From NCBI GenBank assembly GCA_900549945.1, contig URQJ01000007.1, positions 1 to 26,708 on the forward strand: a DNA stretch of 26,708 nucleotides. The letters are read 5' to 3'. The notes under the pieces were generated by a model. That model had not been told where the DNA came from and did not search any database. It saw nothing but the letters and a program-made list of their open reading frames with translations. Source of the stretch: an uncultured Oscillospiraceae bacterium (GTDB lineage Bacteria > Bacillota > Clostridia > Oscillospirales > Acutalibacteraceae). The translations under genes were made by a program, and so were the position numbers. Of this stretch, positions 7,363 to 14,215 are shown one piece after another. Numbering within the stretch: position 1 is the first letter of the stretch; each line of letters starts with the position of its first letter.

Positions 7363-8727
7363 TCATTTTCCGACGCAGAATTTTTCAAACACGCGGTCGA
7401 CGACCGCATCGGAGACGCGCTCGCCGGTCAGCTCGTTCAGCGCCGCGACAGCACCCTCAAGCGAAACGGTCACGGCGTCCCATGTCATGCCGAGGCGCAG
7501 GGCGTTTTCCGCCTCCTCAATGCAGGCGAGCGCCGCTTTCGCATCCGCGCGCTGGCGCTCCGTATAGAGGATGCCGTCGTTCGGGTTCAGCGCCGCCGTC
7601 TGAAGCACCTCGGCCGCAGCTTGTGCCAGCGCGGAGAGGCCGTCGCCAGAAAGCGCGGAAACCGTCACGACCGCCGGGAAGCGCGCCTCAATCTCCGCCA
7701 TATCGATGGCGGCGGGCAGATCGGATTTATTGACGACCGCCACGCATGGCGTGTCGCCGATCGCCTCCATCATCGCGCGGTCGTCGTCGTTCAGCGCTTC
7801 GCTCGCGTCAAACACCGCGAGCACAAACTGCGCCGTTTTGACGCGCTCCAGCGCGATCTGCACGCCAATCCTTTCGACGCGGTCCTCCGTTTCCCGGATG
7901 CCGGCCGTATCCGCGAGGCGCAGCGGGATTTCGCCGAGCAGGACCGTTTCCTCCACGACGTCGCGCGTCGTGCCCGCGAGATCGGTCACGATCGAGCGCT
8001 CGCAGCCCGCGAGCAAATTCATCAGCGTCGATTTCCCGGCATTCGGCTTGCCGGCAATTACAGTCACGACGCCCTCGCGCAGAACGCGGCCGCCGTCAAA
8101 GCTGACGACAAGCGCTTCCAGCGCCTCCCGCCCGGCGGCCAGCCTTTCTTTCAACATTTTCTCGTCTACCTGTGGAATATCGTCGTCCGGATAGTCCGCC
8201 CACGCCGCGAGGTGCGCGCCGACATCGGTCAAATCGGCGCGAATCGCCGCGATCCGCCGGGAAAGCGCGCCTCCGTGCCCAGCCTGCGCGGCTTTCATTG
8301 CCTCGCGGCCCTGCGCGGAGATCAGCTCCATCACGGCCTCCGCCTGCGCGAGATCCATCTTGCCGTTCAAAAACGCCCGTCGCGTAAATTCTCCGGGCGC
8401 CGCCGGAGAAGCCCCCGCCGCAAGCACCGCCTGCAAAGCCGTTTTCAGAATGAAAAGGCCGCCGTGGCAGGAGAGCTCGACGACGTCCTCGCCGGTGAAG
8501 CTCTTCGGCGAGGCGAAAACCGTCGCAATACATTCGTCCAGCCGCGCGCCGCTTTCATCTATTACATAGCCAAAGCAGCACGTATACCCGGCCGCCTGCA
8601 TGAGGCTCTCGCCGGATGCGGCCCGGAATACCCGGTCGCCGACCGCGCGCGCTTCGGGGCCGGAGATCCGGATAATCCCGATGCCGCCCGGCGCGGCCGC
8701 CGTAGAAATTGCTGCGATCGTTTTCAT
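7363..8727 (-). CDS. mnmE: tRNA modification GTPase MnmE (TrmE)
   Basis: 454 residues. The N-terminal tetrahydrofolate-binding domain opens with TIAAISTAAAPGGIGIIRIS and carries the conserved FTGEDVVELSCHGG block (77-90). The G domain holds GKPNAGKS (226-233), the G2 region DLAGTTRD (249-256), DTAG (273-276) and NKSD. The C-terminus ends in FCVGK, a variant of the FCIGK motif with the conserved Cys451. It works with MnmG in wobble-uridine modification and dimerises through its G domains. A 205-base gap separates it from the upstream small membrane protein; the AT-rich leader (8733-8765) may hold a further promoter but no convincing one was found. It is followed by mnmG after 47 bases. Confidence 0.97.
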   Translation of the reverse strand: MKTIAAISTAAAPGGIGIIRISGPEARAVGDRVFRAASGESLMQAAGYTCCFGYVIDESGARLDECIATVFASPKSFTGEDVVELSCHGGLFILKTALQAVLAAGASPAAPGEFTRRAFLNGKMDLAQAEAVMELISAQGREAMKAAQAGHGGALSRRIAAIRADLTDVGAHLAAWADYPDDDIPQVDEKMLKERLAAGREALEALVVSFDGGRVLREGVVTVIAGKPNAGKSTLMNLLAGCERSIVTDLAGTTRDVVEETVLLGEIPLRLADTAGIRETEDRVERIGVQIALERVKTAQFVLAVFDASEALNDDDRAMMEAIGDTPCVAVVNKSDLPAAIDMAEIEARFPAVVTVSALSGDGLSALAQAAAEVLQTAALNPNDGILYTERQRADAKAALACIEEAENALRLGMTWDAVTVSLEGAVAALNELTGERVSDAVVDRVFEKFCVGK

Positions 8728-8933
8728 TTCTTTACCTCTTATATAAAATATAAATTTATTTTCTTCGGGGAACGAGCCATATCAGCCGCACAAGGGCATA
8801 GAAGCTACGGCCGGCCGCGTGAAAATTTCCGTCTCCAGAGACCGTCCCACGGAGGCCCCGCCCAACCGTTGAACTTTGCCCGCGCGCCTCTCGGTCCTGT
8901 ATCACCGGCCTGTATCCCCTGCGGAAGCCCGCG

Positions 8934-9182
8934 TCAATCGCAGCCCTTCCGCTTCTGTTTTCCGGCGCGGCGGCGCACAGCGATATAAGCCGCCGCCCAA
9001 AGCACGGCGATCAGAAGCATGAACAGCGTGCGCACCAAAAGCCCCGTATACCAAGGCGCGGAGTCCGCCGCATAAAGCGCTCGGAAACGAAAATAAGACT
9101 GTATATCGCCGAACGCAAGGCCGATATATGCACCGGCCAGCGCGCCGATCCCGATTTCCAGCACGCGTTTAAGCCTTTTCAT
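8934..9182 (-). CDS. Small membrane protein of unknown function
   Basis: 82 residues. A basic N-terminus (MKRLKRVLE) is followed by one hydrophobic helix (about 10-27), a short loop and a second hydrophobic helix (about 46-68) ending in a strongly basic tail (RRRAGKQKRK). The positive charges predict both ends in the cytoplasm. I do not recognise the family. It has an AAGGGGG ribosome site and an extended -10 promoter directly upstream, and sits between the jag terminator and mnmE, so it is the first gene of the mnmE-mnmG-rsmG transcription unit. The size and coding frame look real, but it could be lineage-restricted. Confidence 0.65.
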   Translation of the reverse strand: MKRLKRVLEIGIGALAGAYIGLAFGDIQSYFRFRALYAADSAPWYTGLLVRTLFMLLIAVLWAAAYIAVRRRAGKQKRKGCD

Positions 9183-9208
9183 GCGCCGTCAGCCCCCTTT
9201 ATTTTCTG

Positions 9209-9217
9209 ATTATAGCA
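9209..9217 (-). promoter_or_regulatory. Extended -10 promoter of the small membrane protein-mnmE-mnmG-rsmG unit
   Basis: Minus strand TGCTATAAT, a perfect -10 with TGn extension, 26 bases upstream of the ATG at 9182. The -35 is weak (TGGCGA at 17 bases). The same TGCTATAAT 9-mer occurs before remB and carD. Confidence 0.7.
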
Positions 9218-9251
9218 CGCGCCGCACCGTTTCGCCACCCCCGATTTCGGC

Positions 9252-9282
9252 AAAAAAGAAGAACCTCACGCGGAGGCTCTTC
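9252..9282 (-). terminator. Terminator of the rpmH-rnpA-yidD-yidC-jag operon
   Basis: On the minus strand GAAGAGCCTC and GAGGTTCTTC form a 10-bp stem with one mismatch and a five-base loop, followed by six Ts. It begins 7 bases past the jag stop codon. Confidence 0.9.
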
Positions 9283-9289
9283 CGAAAAC

Positions 9290-10108
9290 TCACTTCTTTT
9301 CGATTTTGCCGTATGGCGTTGTTACGTCGTCCAGCACGCGGGGCGCCGCCGTCTGTGCGGGCGCCGGGCGTGCGGAGCGGCTGTCCCTGCGGGGCGGTCT
9401 GCCGCCGCGGTTGTCCCTGTTGTAGCCCGGCTTGCCGCCCCGGTTTCCGTCGCGGCGGTTGTCGCGCTTCTGGAAGCGCTCGCCGCCCTCGGGGCCGATC
9501 ACGACATGGCGGGCGAGGTCCTCGCCCTCGCTCCAGGATTTCGCGCCCTCCACGGTCTGCACGGCCGTGTGGATGATGCGGCGCTCATACGGGTTCATCG
9601 GCTCGAGCGACGCGTTGCGCCCGGTTTTTACGGCGCGGGCCGCCATCTTCTTGCCGAGGTTTTCGAGCGTCTCCTTGCGCTTTTCGCGGTAGTTGCCGAC
9701 GTCCAGCGTCACGCGGTAGTACGACTCGTCCACGTGGTTCGCCACGAGGGAGGAGAGGTACTGGAGCGCGTCGAGCGTCTCGCCGCGGTGGCCGATGATA
9801 AAGCCGATATCCTCGCCGGTCAGAACCAGCTCCGCGCCGGCCTCGACCTCGTTGATCTCGACCTCGATGTCCGTCAGCCCCATACCGCTGAGAATGGAAC
9901 GCAGGTACGCTGCCGCCGCATCGGCCGGCGTCTCGCGGATAAACGCGCGCACCTTCGCGGGGCTGCCGCCGAACAGGCCAAAGCGCTTTTTCTCCGGCAG
10001 CTCGAGAATTTCAAATTCCGCCTCTGTCGTGTCCACGCCGAGCTGCGCGCACGCGTTGGCATGCGCCTCTTCAACCGTTGCGCCCGTTGCAATTGCTTCT
10101 TTTACCAT
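9290..10108 (-). CDS. khpB: RNA-binding protein KhpB (Jag), with a basic arginine/glycine-rich tail
   Basis: 272 residues. Domains in order: Jag-N (about 1-55, ending KKRFGLFGGSPAKV), a KH domain with the RNA-binding loop GHRG (106-109) in IGFIIGHRGETLDALQYL, and an R3H domain with the R-x3-H motif RRIIH (176-180) and a following HVVIGPEGGERF. In streptococci KhpB pairs with KhpA, binds sRNAs and mRNAs and affects cell elongation. After the R3H domain there is an unusual disordered, basic segment (about 214-247) rich in Arg, Gly, Asn and Asp, then DDVTTPYGKIEKK. The tail resembles RGG-type RNA-binding sequences. It is the last gene of the operon, directly before a strong terminator. Confidence 0.95.
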   Translation of the reverse strand: MVKEAIATGATVEEAHANACAQLGVDTTEAEFEILELPEKKRFGLFGGSPAKVRAFIRETPADAAAAYLRSILSGMGLTDIEVEINEVEAGAELVLTGEDIGFIIGHRGETLDALQYLSSLVANHVDESYYRVTLDVGNYREKRKETLENLGKKMAARAVKTGRNASLEPMNPYERRIIHTAVQTVEGAKSWSEGEDLARHVVIGPEGGERFQKRDNRRDGNRGGKPGYNRDNRGGRPPRRDSRSARPAPAQTAAPRVLDDVTTPYGKIEKK

Positions 10109-10190
10109 TGCTTTTTACATCCTTTCGATTTTCAATACAAGCTATCGTTTATCCCGTTTCGGAGTGAAAGGAGGTGGGATAGTCGGCTGA

Positions 10191-11264
10191 TTATTTCCTG
10201 CTTCCCATATAATCGGAAGCAGAGCCCTTATTTTTCTGCCCGCCGGACTTTTTGCCGCCGGATTTTTTACTCTGCTGGTTCGCCTGCCGGCTGGCCTGCG
10301 CCTGATTTTTCGCCTCGATCTTATCGGCAATCTGCTTTTGAATGTTCGCCGGCAGCGGGCTGATCTTCTGCTCGGCTGCGAGCAGCGTCACGTAGCGGCT
10401 CGCCTCGGAATGCGCGGAAACCTGCTCCGCCGAATAATACTTGTGCTGGATGATGGACTGCGCAAAGCCGACGAGCGCGGAAGCGATCCAATAGAAGCCG
10501 ACGGCGCCGGGCATGATGAACGCCCAGTACGCGGAGAGCAGCGGCATGCCGTACAGCATCACCTTCATGCAGCCGCCGCCCGAGGCCTGCTGCTGCGGCT
10601 GCAGCTTCTGCATGATGAAGGTCTGGCCCCAGTACGTGATGAGCGCCAGCACCGGGATGATCCACATCATCGACGCAAAGGAAGAGGCATTCGGCGAGGC
10701 GAGCAGGTCGAGACCCGCAAACTTAAAGCCGTGGCTGAACGACTCGATCTTCGCCATATCCTCCGGCGAGAACATCGTCAGGTATTCCTTCAGCGCGGAG
10801 AAGTTCTTGACGATCTCAAGCTCGACATACTGGCTCGTGCTCGAGATGCCGGGGATGCGCGTGACGAATTCGGTCGCCTTCGCAATCGAATCGCTCGCGA
10901 CGTGCAGCGTATTCGAAAGCGGGTAGATAACGGAGTAGTAAATGCCGAGCATGATCGGCAGCGGGAGCAGCGTTGTCAGGCATCCGCCGCCGGGGTTGAC
11001 GCCCTCCTTCTCATACAGCTTCTGCAGCTCCTCGTTGTATTTCATCTTATCGCTGCCGTAGCGCGCCTGCAGCTCCTTCTGCTTGGCCGCCATGCGCGAC
11101 TGCGCCGCCATGCTTTTCTGCGACTTGATCGAGAAAGGGAACATCAGCGCCTTGACAATGATCGTAAACAGAATAATCGCCACGCCGTAGTTCTGGAAAA
11201 TCGTGTAGAGGAACCACAAGAGGTAGCCGAATATGCTGCCAAAGAAATTAAAAAACTGCATCAT
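10191..11264 (-). CDS. yidC: Membrane protein insertase YidC (Oxa1 family)
   Basis: 357 residues, of the Gram-positive type without the large periplasmic domain. Hydrophobic segments occur at about 7-45, a coiled cytoplasmic hairpin rich in charged residues spans about 50-92 (MAAKQKELQARYG), and further membrane helices include LTTLLPLPIMLGIYYSVIYP, MMWIIPVLALITYWG and MPGAVGFYWIASALVGFAQS. The C-terminus is a long, Lys/Gln/Gly-rich cytoplasmic tail (about 310-357), which can bind ribosomes. The conserved groove arginine seems to be lysine here (FTIIVKALMFP), a substitution also met in other Firmicutes. It inserts membrane proteins alone or with SecYEG. It follows yidD by 25 bases. Confidence 0.96.
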   Translation of the reverse strand: MMQFFNFFGSIFGYLLWFLYTIFQNYGVAIILFTIIVKALMFPFSIKSQKSMAAQSRMAAKQKELQARYGSDKMKYNEELQKLYEKEGVNPGGGCLTTLLPLPIMLGIYYSVIYPLSNTLHVASDSIAKATEFVTRIPGISSTSQYVELEIVKNFSALKEYLTMFSPEDMAKIESFSHGFKFAGLDLLASPNASSFASMMWIIPVLALITYWGQTFIMQKLQPQQQASGGGCMKVMLYGMPLLSAYWAFIMPGAVGFYWIASALVGFAQSIIQHKYYSAEQVSAHSEASRYVTLLAAEQKISPLPANIQKQIADKIEAKNQAQASRQANQQSKKSGGKKSGGQKNKGSASDYMGSRK

Positions 11265-11289
11265 AGTTTTGAATCAAATCCTTCCCGGA

Positions 11290-11532
11290 TCAAACCTTGT
11301 TCTTTTTTTCGGGTACGGGATCGTAGCCGCCCCTTGAAAACGGGTTGCAGCGCAGAATGCGCCACAGTGCGAGCAGGCCGCCCTTCAGCGCGCCGAAGCG
11401 CTCCACTGCCTCAAGCCCGTACTGCGAGCAGGTGGGTATGTATTTGCAGCAGCCCCGCGTGCTGCTCGGCCGCAGCCTCTGGTACAGCCGGATCAGGCCG
11501 AGCAGCGCGTTTTTCGGTGTAAGCCGCGTCAT
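11290..11532 (-). CDS. yidD: Membrane protein insertion efficiency factor YidD
   Basis: 80 residues with the family pattern: [11 protein letters not shown] near the N-terminus, the cysteine-rich [20 protein letters not shown] block and the [15 protein letters not shown] end motif. YidD is a small membrane-associated protein thought to help YidC. Its ATG overlaps the rnpA stop (11529-11532, ATGA), so translation is coupled. Confidence 0.96.
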   Translation of the reverse strand: MTRLTPKNALLGLIRLYQRLRPSSTRGCCKYIPTCSQYGLEAVERFGALKGGLLALWRILRCNPFSRGGYDPVPEKKNKV

Positions 11533-11909
11533 AGCCTATCCGGCCCCGCGGGCTTGTCCCTCTTTTTTCCTGCACAAACAAGCACGCCGAGTTCCTCCAG
11601 CGCGCTTGTCATTTCCGCCAATACTGCCCCGCAGTGCACAAACGGCGTTTTCCCGCGCGACACCAGCACAATATCGAACCCCGGCCTGATGCGGGGGTAC
11701 AGCGTGCGCACGCTCTCGCGCAGCAGCCGCCGGGCGCGGTTCCGTTTGACCGCATTGCCGATTTTTTTGCTTGCCGTAATTCCGATGCGCGGCGCCGCGC
11801 CGCCTTTTCTGATGCAGTACGCGACGAGCGAGGGGCGCACCGCGCTTTTTCCGCGGGCATAGACGCGCCGGAATTCATAATTCTCCGTCAGGGGTACGAT
11901 GATATCCAT
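11529..11909 (-). CDS. rnpA: Ribonuclease P protein component
   Basis: 126 codons giving [20 protein letters not shown], then the RNase P RNR motif region [15 protein letters not shown] and [13 protein letters not shown]. It is the protein cofactor that helps the RNase P RNA bind the 5' leader of pre-tRNA. The frame stays open upstream to 11969, but ATG at 11909 has GGGAG just before it and matches the family start (the [11 protein letters not shown] block is the usual N-terminus). It follows rpmH after an 85-base gap that contains a terminator-like hairpin, and overlaps yidD by four bases. Confidence 0.95.
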   Translation of the reverse strand: MDIIVPLTENYEFRRVYARGKSAVRPSLVAYCIRKGGAAPRIGITASKKIGNAVKRNRARRLLRESVRTLYPRIRPGFDIVLVSRGKTPFVHCGAVLAEMTSALEELGVLVCAGKKRDKPAGPDRL

Positions 11910-11950
11910 AAAGCTCCCAAAAACCTGCGCGGTATTTTCCGCCGCACCTG

Positions 11951-11983
11951 CAAAACAAAGAAAGGCCACACGCCGGTGACCTT
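11951..11983 (-). terminator. Possible partial terminator between rpmH and rnpA
   Basis: On the minus strand AAGGTCAC and GTGGCCTT form an 8-bp stem (one G-T pair) with a six-base loop, followed by the T-rich TCTTTGTTTTG. It begins 11 bases past the rpmH stop. It could lower rnpA expression relative to rpmH, since ribosomal protein L34 is needed in far larger amounts than RnpA. Confidence 0.6.
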
Positions 11984-11994
11984 CAAAGCATACA

Positions 11995-12129
11995 TCAATA
12001 CGTTAAGCGTGCTCTGCCCTTTGCTCTGCGACGCGCCAGGACCTTGCGTCCGTTGCGTGTAGACATTCTCTTTCTGAAGCCGTGCTCCTTCTTTCTGTGG
12101 AGCTTCTTCGGCTGATAGGTTCTCAGCAT
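11995..12129 (-). CDS. rpmH: 50S ribosomal protein L34
   Basis: 44 residues beginning [20 protein letters not shown] and ending in [15 protein letters not shown], an almost perfect L34. It is highly basic and binds 23S rRNA. The ATG at 12129 is preceded by AAAGGAGGG. It is the first gene of the operon running to jag and lies just left of dnaA, on the other strand, the classic arrangement at bacterial origins. Confidence 0.98.
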   Translation of the reverse strand: MLRTYQPKKLHRKKEHGFRKRMSTRNGRKVLARRRAKGRARLTY

Positions 12130-12196
12130 ATCAAAAACCCTCCTTTCGCGAGGTTACTTTGCAAAACCCGAATCGTACAGTCGGTTACAGTTAAGC

Positions 12197-12226
12197 ATTA
12201 TACCTTAAAACCTTAGAATCTGTCAA
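12197..12226 (-). promoter_or_regulatory. rpmH operon promoter
   Basis: Minus strand consensus TTGACA (12221-12226), 18-base spacer, consensus TATAAT (12197-12202). The leader to the rpmH ATG is about 60 bases. Confidence 0.92.
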
Positions 12227-12419
12227 CCTTTTTTCCGGTTTTTCAGGAAAAAAACATGCACGAAAAATTGCCCGCCCATATTCTGCGCCCATCTTTTTCA
12301 AAACCACAGAATATAGATGCAGAAAAGGCGCGGGGCCCGCATATCAAAAAACGCGCATCCGCCCCGCCTGCGCAGCCAAAATTTTCCCGGCCGGATTTTC
12401 AACATTTCGGCGCATTTTC

Positions 12420-12428
12420 TGTGGACAA
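12420..12428 (-). promoter_or_regulatory. DnaA-box-like site overlapping the dnaA -35
   Basis: TGTGGACAA on the plus strand, that is TTGTCCACA on the minus, one base from the consensus TTATCCACA. It overlaps the predicted -35 hexamer (12422-12427). Confidence 0.7.
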
Positions 12429-12450
12429 CGCAACCGGTTTATGCTACACT
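12422..12450 (+). promoter_or_regulatory. Candidate dnaA promoter
   Basis: TGGACA, 17-base spacer, TACACT. The leader to the dnaA ATG would be about 120 bases. Overlap of its -35 with a DnaA-box suggests autorepression by DnaA, as known in other bacteria. A second TATACT at 12535-12540 has no matching -35. Confidence 0.55.
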
Positions 12451-12577
12451 ATATATTAGTATTTTATCGTCAAAATGCAGAAGTGCCGCCTTTTTCCGGC
12501 TTTTCCGGCCGAAAGCGCGCCGCTTCTGCCGCGGTATACTGCGCTACCGAGAACACGTGAGAAAGGGAAAACAGGAA

Positions 12578-13879
12578 ATGGAATCGTTTTTTGAAGCATG
12601 GGACCTGATCTGCGATTACTGCAGAAATCAGGTCACCGAGGTGAGCTACGAAACCTGGTTCAGCAAGCTCGTACCGGTTTCGCTGGACTTTGAGGAGGGC
12701 GTCGCCATCATTCAGGCGCCGAATGAATTTCACAAATCGACGATTGAGCGCGGCTTTCACAAATATCTCAACGACGCGATTCAGAGCGTGTTCGGCCCGG
12801 CCATCACCTACAAGCTGATCACGCCGATGGAGAAAAAGGAGAAGAAGGCCGTCGAGGAGGACGACGAATACGAGTACACCTTCGAGACGTTCATCGAGGG
12901 CAGCTCGAATAAATTCGCCTGCGCCGCCTGCCGCTACGTGGCGAAGGAGCCGGCGAAAAATTACAACCCGCTCTTTATCTACGGTAACTCCGGCCTCGGT
13001 AAAACGCACCTGCTCAACGCGGTCGGCCACGAGCTGAAAAAGAATTTCAGCGAGAAGAACATCATCTACGTCAAGGGCGACCAGTTTGCAAACGAGCTGA
13101 TCGAGGCCATCCGCGCCGGCACCACGGCGGGCTTCCGCGAAAAATACCGCAAGGCCGACGCGCTTTTGATCGACGATATTCAGTTCATCGCCGGCAAAGA
13201 ATCGACGCAGGAGGAATTTTTCCATACCTTTAATACGCTTTATGAATCGAAGAAACAGATCGTGCTGACGAGCGACCGGCCGCCGCGCGACATTGCAACG
13301 CTCGAGGACCGCCTCAAGACGCGCTTCGAGTGGGGCCTTACGGCCGACGTGCAGCCGCCGGATTTTGAGACGCGCATGGCAATCATCAAGCGCAAGGCCG
13401 AGCTTGTCGGCCTGAACGTGCCGGACAGCGTCTGTGAATTCATCGCGGTCAAACTCAAAAGCAACATCCGCCAGCTCGAGGGCACCGTCAAAAAGCTCAA
13501 GGCAATCCACCTCGTCGAGGGCGCGACGCCGACGATCAACACCGCACAGCGCGCGATCAGCGACATCGTAAACAACGACCAGCCGACACCCGTCACGGTC
13601 GGCAAGATCATCGAGGAGGTCGCCCGCACCTACGGCGTTTCCCCCGAAGACATCAAGTCCTCAAAGCGCAACGCGAACATCTCCTTCGCGCGCCAGATCT
13701 CCATGTACATCGTCCGCGAAATCACGCAGATGCCCATGGTCGAGATCGGCAAAGAGTTCGGCGGCCGCGACCACTCCACAGTCGTCTACGCAATCCAGCA
13801 GATCGAGGAAAAATCCCTCAAGGACCCGGTCACAAAAGCGACGGTCGGCGACATCATCAAGAACATCCGCGACCGTTAA
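12578..13879 (+). CDS. dnaA: Chromosomal replication initiator protein DnaA
   Basis: 433 residues. Domain I (about 1-80) carries the SYETWFSKLVPVS block. Domain II is very short and charged (about 84-98, KKEKKAVEEDDEYEY). The AAA+ domain III has Walker A GNSGLGKT (136-143), Walker B LLIDD (196-200) followed by IQFIAGKESTQEEFF, and an arginine-finger region LEDRLKTRFEWGL. Domain IV ends in the DnaA-box-reading signature FGGRDHST (394-401). It binds DnaA boxes as ATP form and melts oriC. The ATG at 12578 has AAAGGG 10 bases upstream; the frame is open further upstream (to about 12317) but that part is not conserved and lies upstream of the predicted promoter. Flanked by non-coding origin DNA on both sides. 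Confidence 0.98.
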   Translation: MESFFEAWDLICDYCRNQVTEVSYETWFSKLVPVSLDFEEGVAIIQAPNEFHKSTIERGFHKYLNDAIQSVFGPAITYKLITPMEKKEKKAVEEDDEYEYTFETFIEGSSNKFACAACRYVAKEPAKNYNPLFIYGNSGLGKTHLLNAVGHELKKNFSEKNIIYVKGDQFANELIEAIRAGTTAGFREKYRKADALLIDDIQFIAGKESTQEEFFHTFNTLYESKKQIVLTSDRPPRDIATLEDRLKTRFEWGLTADVQPPDFETRMAIIKRKAELVGLNVPDSVCEFIAVKLKSNIRQLEGTVKKLKAIHLVEGATPTINTAQRAISDIVNNDQPTPVTVGKIIEEVARTYGVSPEDIKSSKRNANISFARQISMYIVREITQMPMVEIGKEFGGRDHSTVVYAIQQIEEKSLKDPVTKATVGDIIKNIRDR

Positions 13880-13984
13880 ATACCTGTGAACAGGTTTTGC
13901 CGCGCAAACCGTTTTCCACCGATCCATAAACAAATTTTCAACATTTCACACAGAGTTTTCAACCGCTTTGTGGAATGAAAAATA

Positions 13985-14013
13985 CCTTCCACATTGTCCA
14001 CATTTCTTCCACA
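13985..14013 (+). promoter_or_regulatory. Cluster of DnaA-box-like 9-mers
   Basis: CCTTCCACA (13985-13993), TTGTCCACA (13994-14002) and TCTTCCACA (14005-14013) lie nearly end to end in the same direction. Only the middle one is within one base of TTATCCACA; the others keep the CCACA half. Together with the reversed CATTCCACA at 13969-13977 they suggest a relaxed box in this lineage. Confidence 0.7.
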
Positions 14014-14080
14014 GGGAATTTTTTAAAACTTTTCCGCCGTTTTTGGCTTCACAAAGCCGATTTTCAAAATTTCCAACAAT

Positions 14081-14109
14081 TTAACACCCCCTACGGCTAC
14101 TGCTAAATA
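14081..14109 (+). promoter_or_regulatory. Candidate dnaN promoter
   Basis: TTAACA, 17-base spacer and TAAATA with a TGC extension. It lies about 107 bases before the dnaN start. Readthrough from dnaA is also possible because no terminator follows dnaA. Confidence 0.45.
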
Positions 14110-14215
14110 TATTACTAAGAGTAATAAAGAAACAAAAAGGGAAGCCCCCCGCCCTCCTCTCATGCAGCCGAACCGCAAGCATCCTGCAAAATGCAAACAA
14201 AAGGAGATGCAAAAA

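Larger units (their letters stand above)
12227..12577. other. rpmH-dnaA intergenic region (left part of bipartite oriC)
   Basis: No coding frame is convincing here. It holds A/T runs (12228-12255), an 8-bp inverted repeat ATATTCTG/CAGAATAT (12278-12285 and 12307-12314), a GC-rich GCGGGGC/GCCCCGC pair (12330-12336 and 12361-12367), one DnaA-box-like 9-mer (12420-12428), the dnaA promoter and a 120-base dnaA leader with CCGGC-rich hairpin potential (12489-12512). Only one box was found, so this part is probably an accessory or regulatory half of the origin. Confidence 0.6.
13880..14215. other. oriC: dnaA-dnaN intergenic region, putative oriC
   Basis: 336 non-coding bases. From left: a 14-bp palindrome ACCTGTGAACAGGT (13882-13895) right after the dnaA stop; a box-like TTTTCCACC (13912-13920); a reversed TGTGGAATG (13969-13977); a tight run of three box-like 9-mers (13985-14013); an AT-rich stretch (14017-14032); a long T/A-rich region to 14090; and a second AT-rich segment (14102-14137) with the inverted repeat ATTACT-AAG-AGTAAT. 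A candidate dnaN promoter is at 14081-14109. Box clusters next to AT-rich DNA between dnaA and dnaN are the standard initiation site in Firmicutes. The exact unwinding site is not determined. Confidence 0.8.

Noticed and set aside
7621..8988. A long plus-strand open frame over mnmE
   Set aside because: Antisense shadow of mnmE; no recognisable domain and Arg-rich composition.
12330..12367. A GC-rich inverted repeat between rpmH and dnaA as a terminator
   Set aside because: There is no T-run after either arm and the loop is 24 bases; kept only as part of the region description.
13882..13895. ACCTGTGAACAGGT as a dnaA terminator
   Set aside because: The stem has only 6 bp with a 2-base centre and just four Ts follow; a protein-binding palindrome is more likely, but its protein is unknown.
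14101..14137. A DnaA-trio type unwinding motif on the minus strand
   Set aside because: Triplets such as TAG and TAA occur but are not in a continuous register next to a box; not enough to call.
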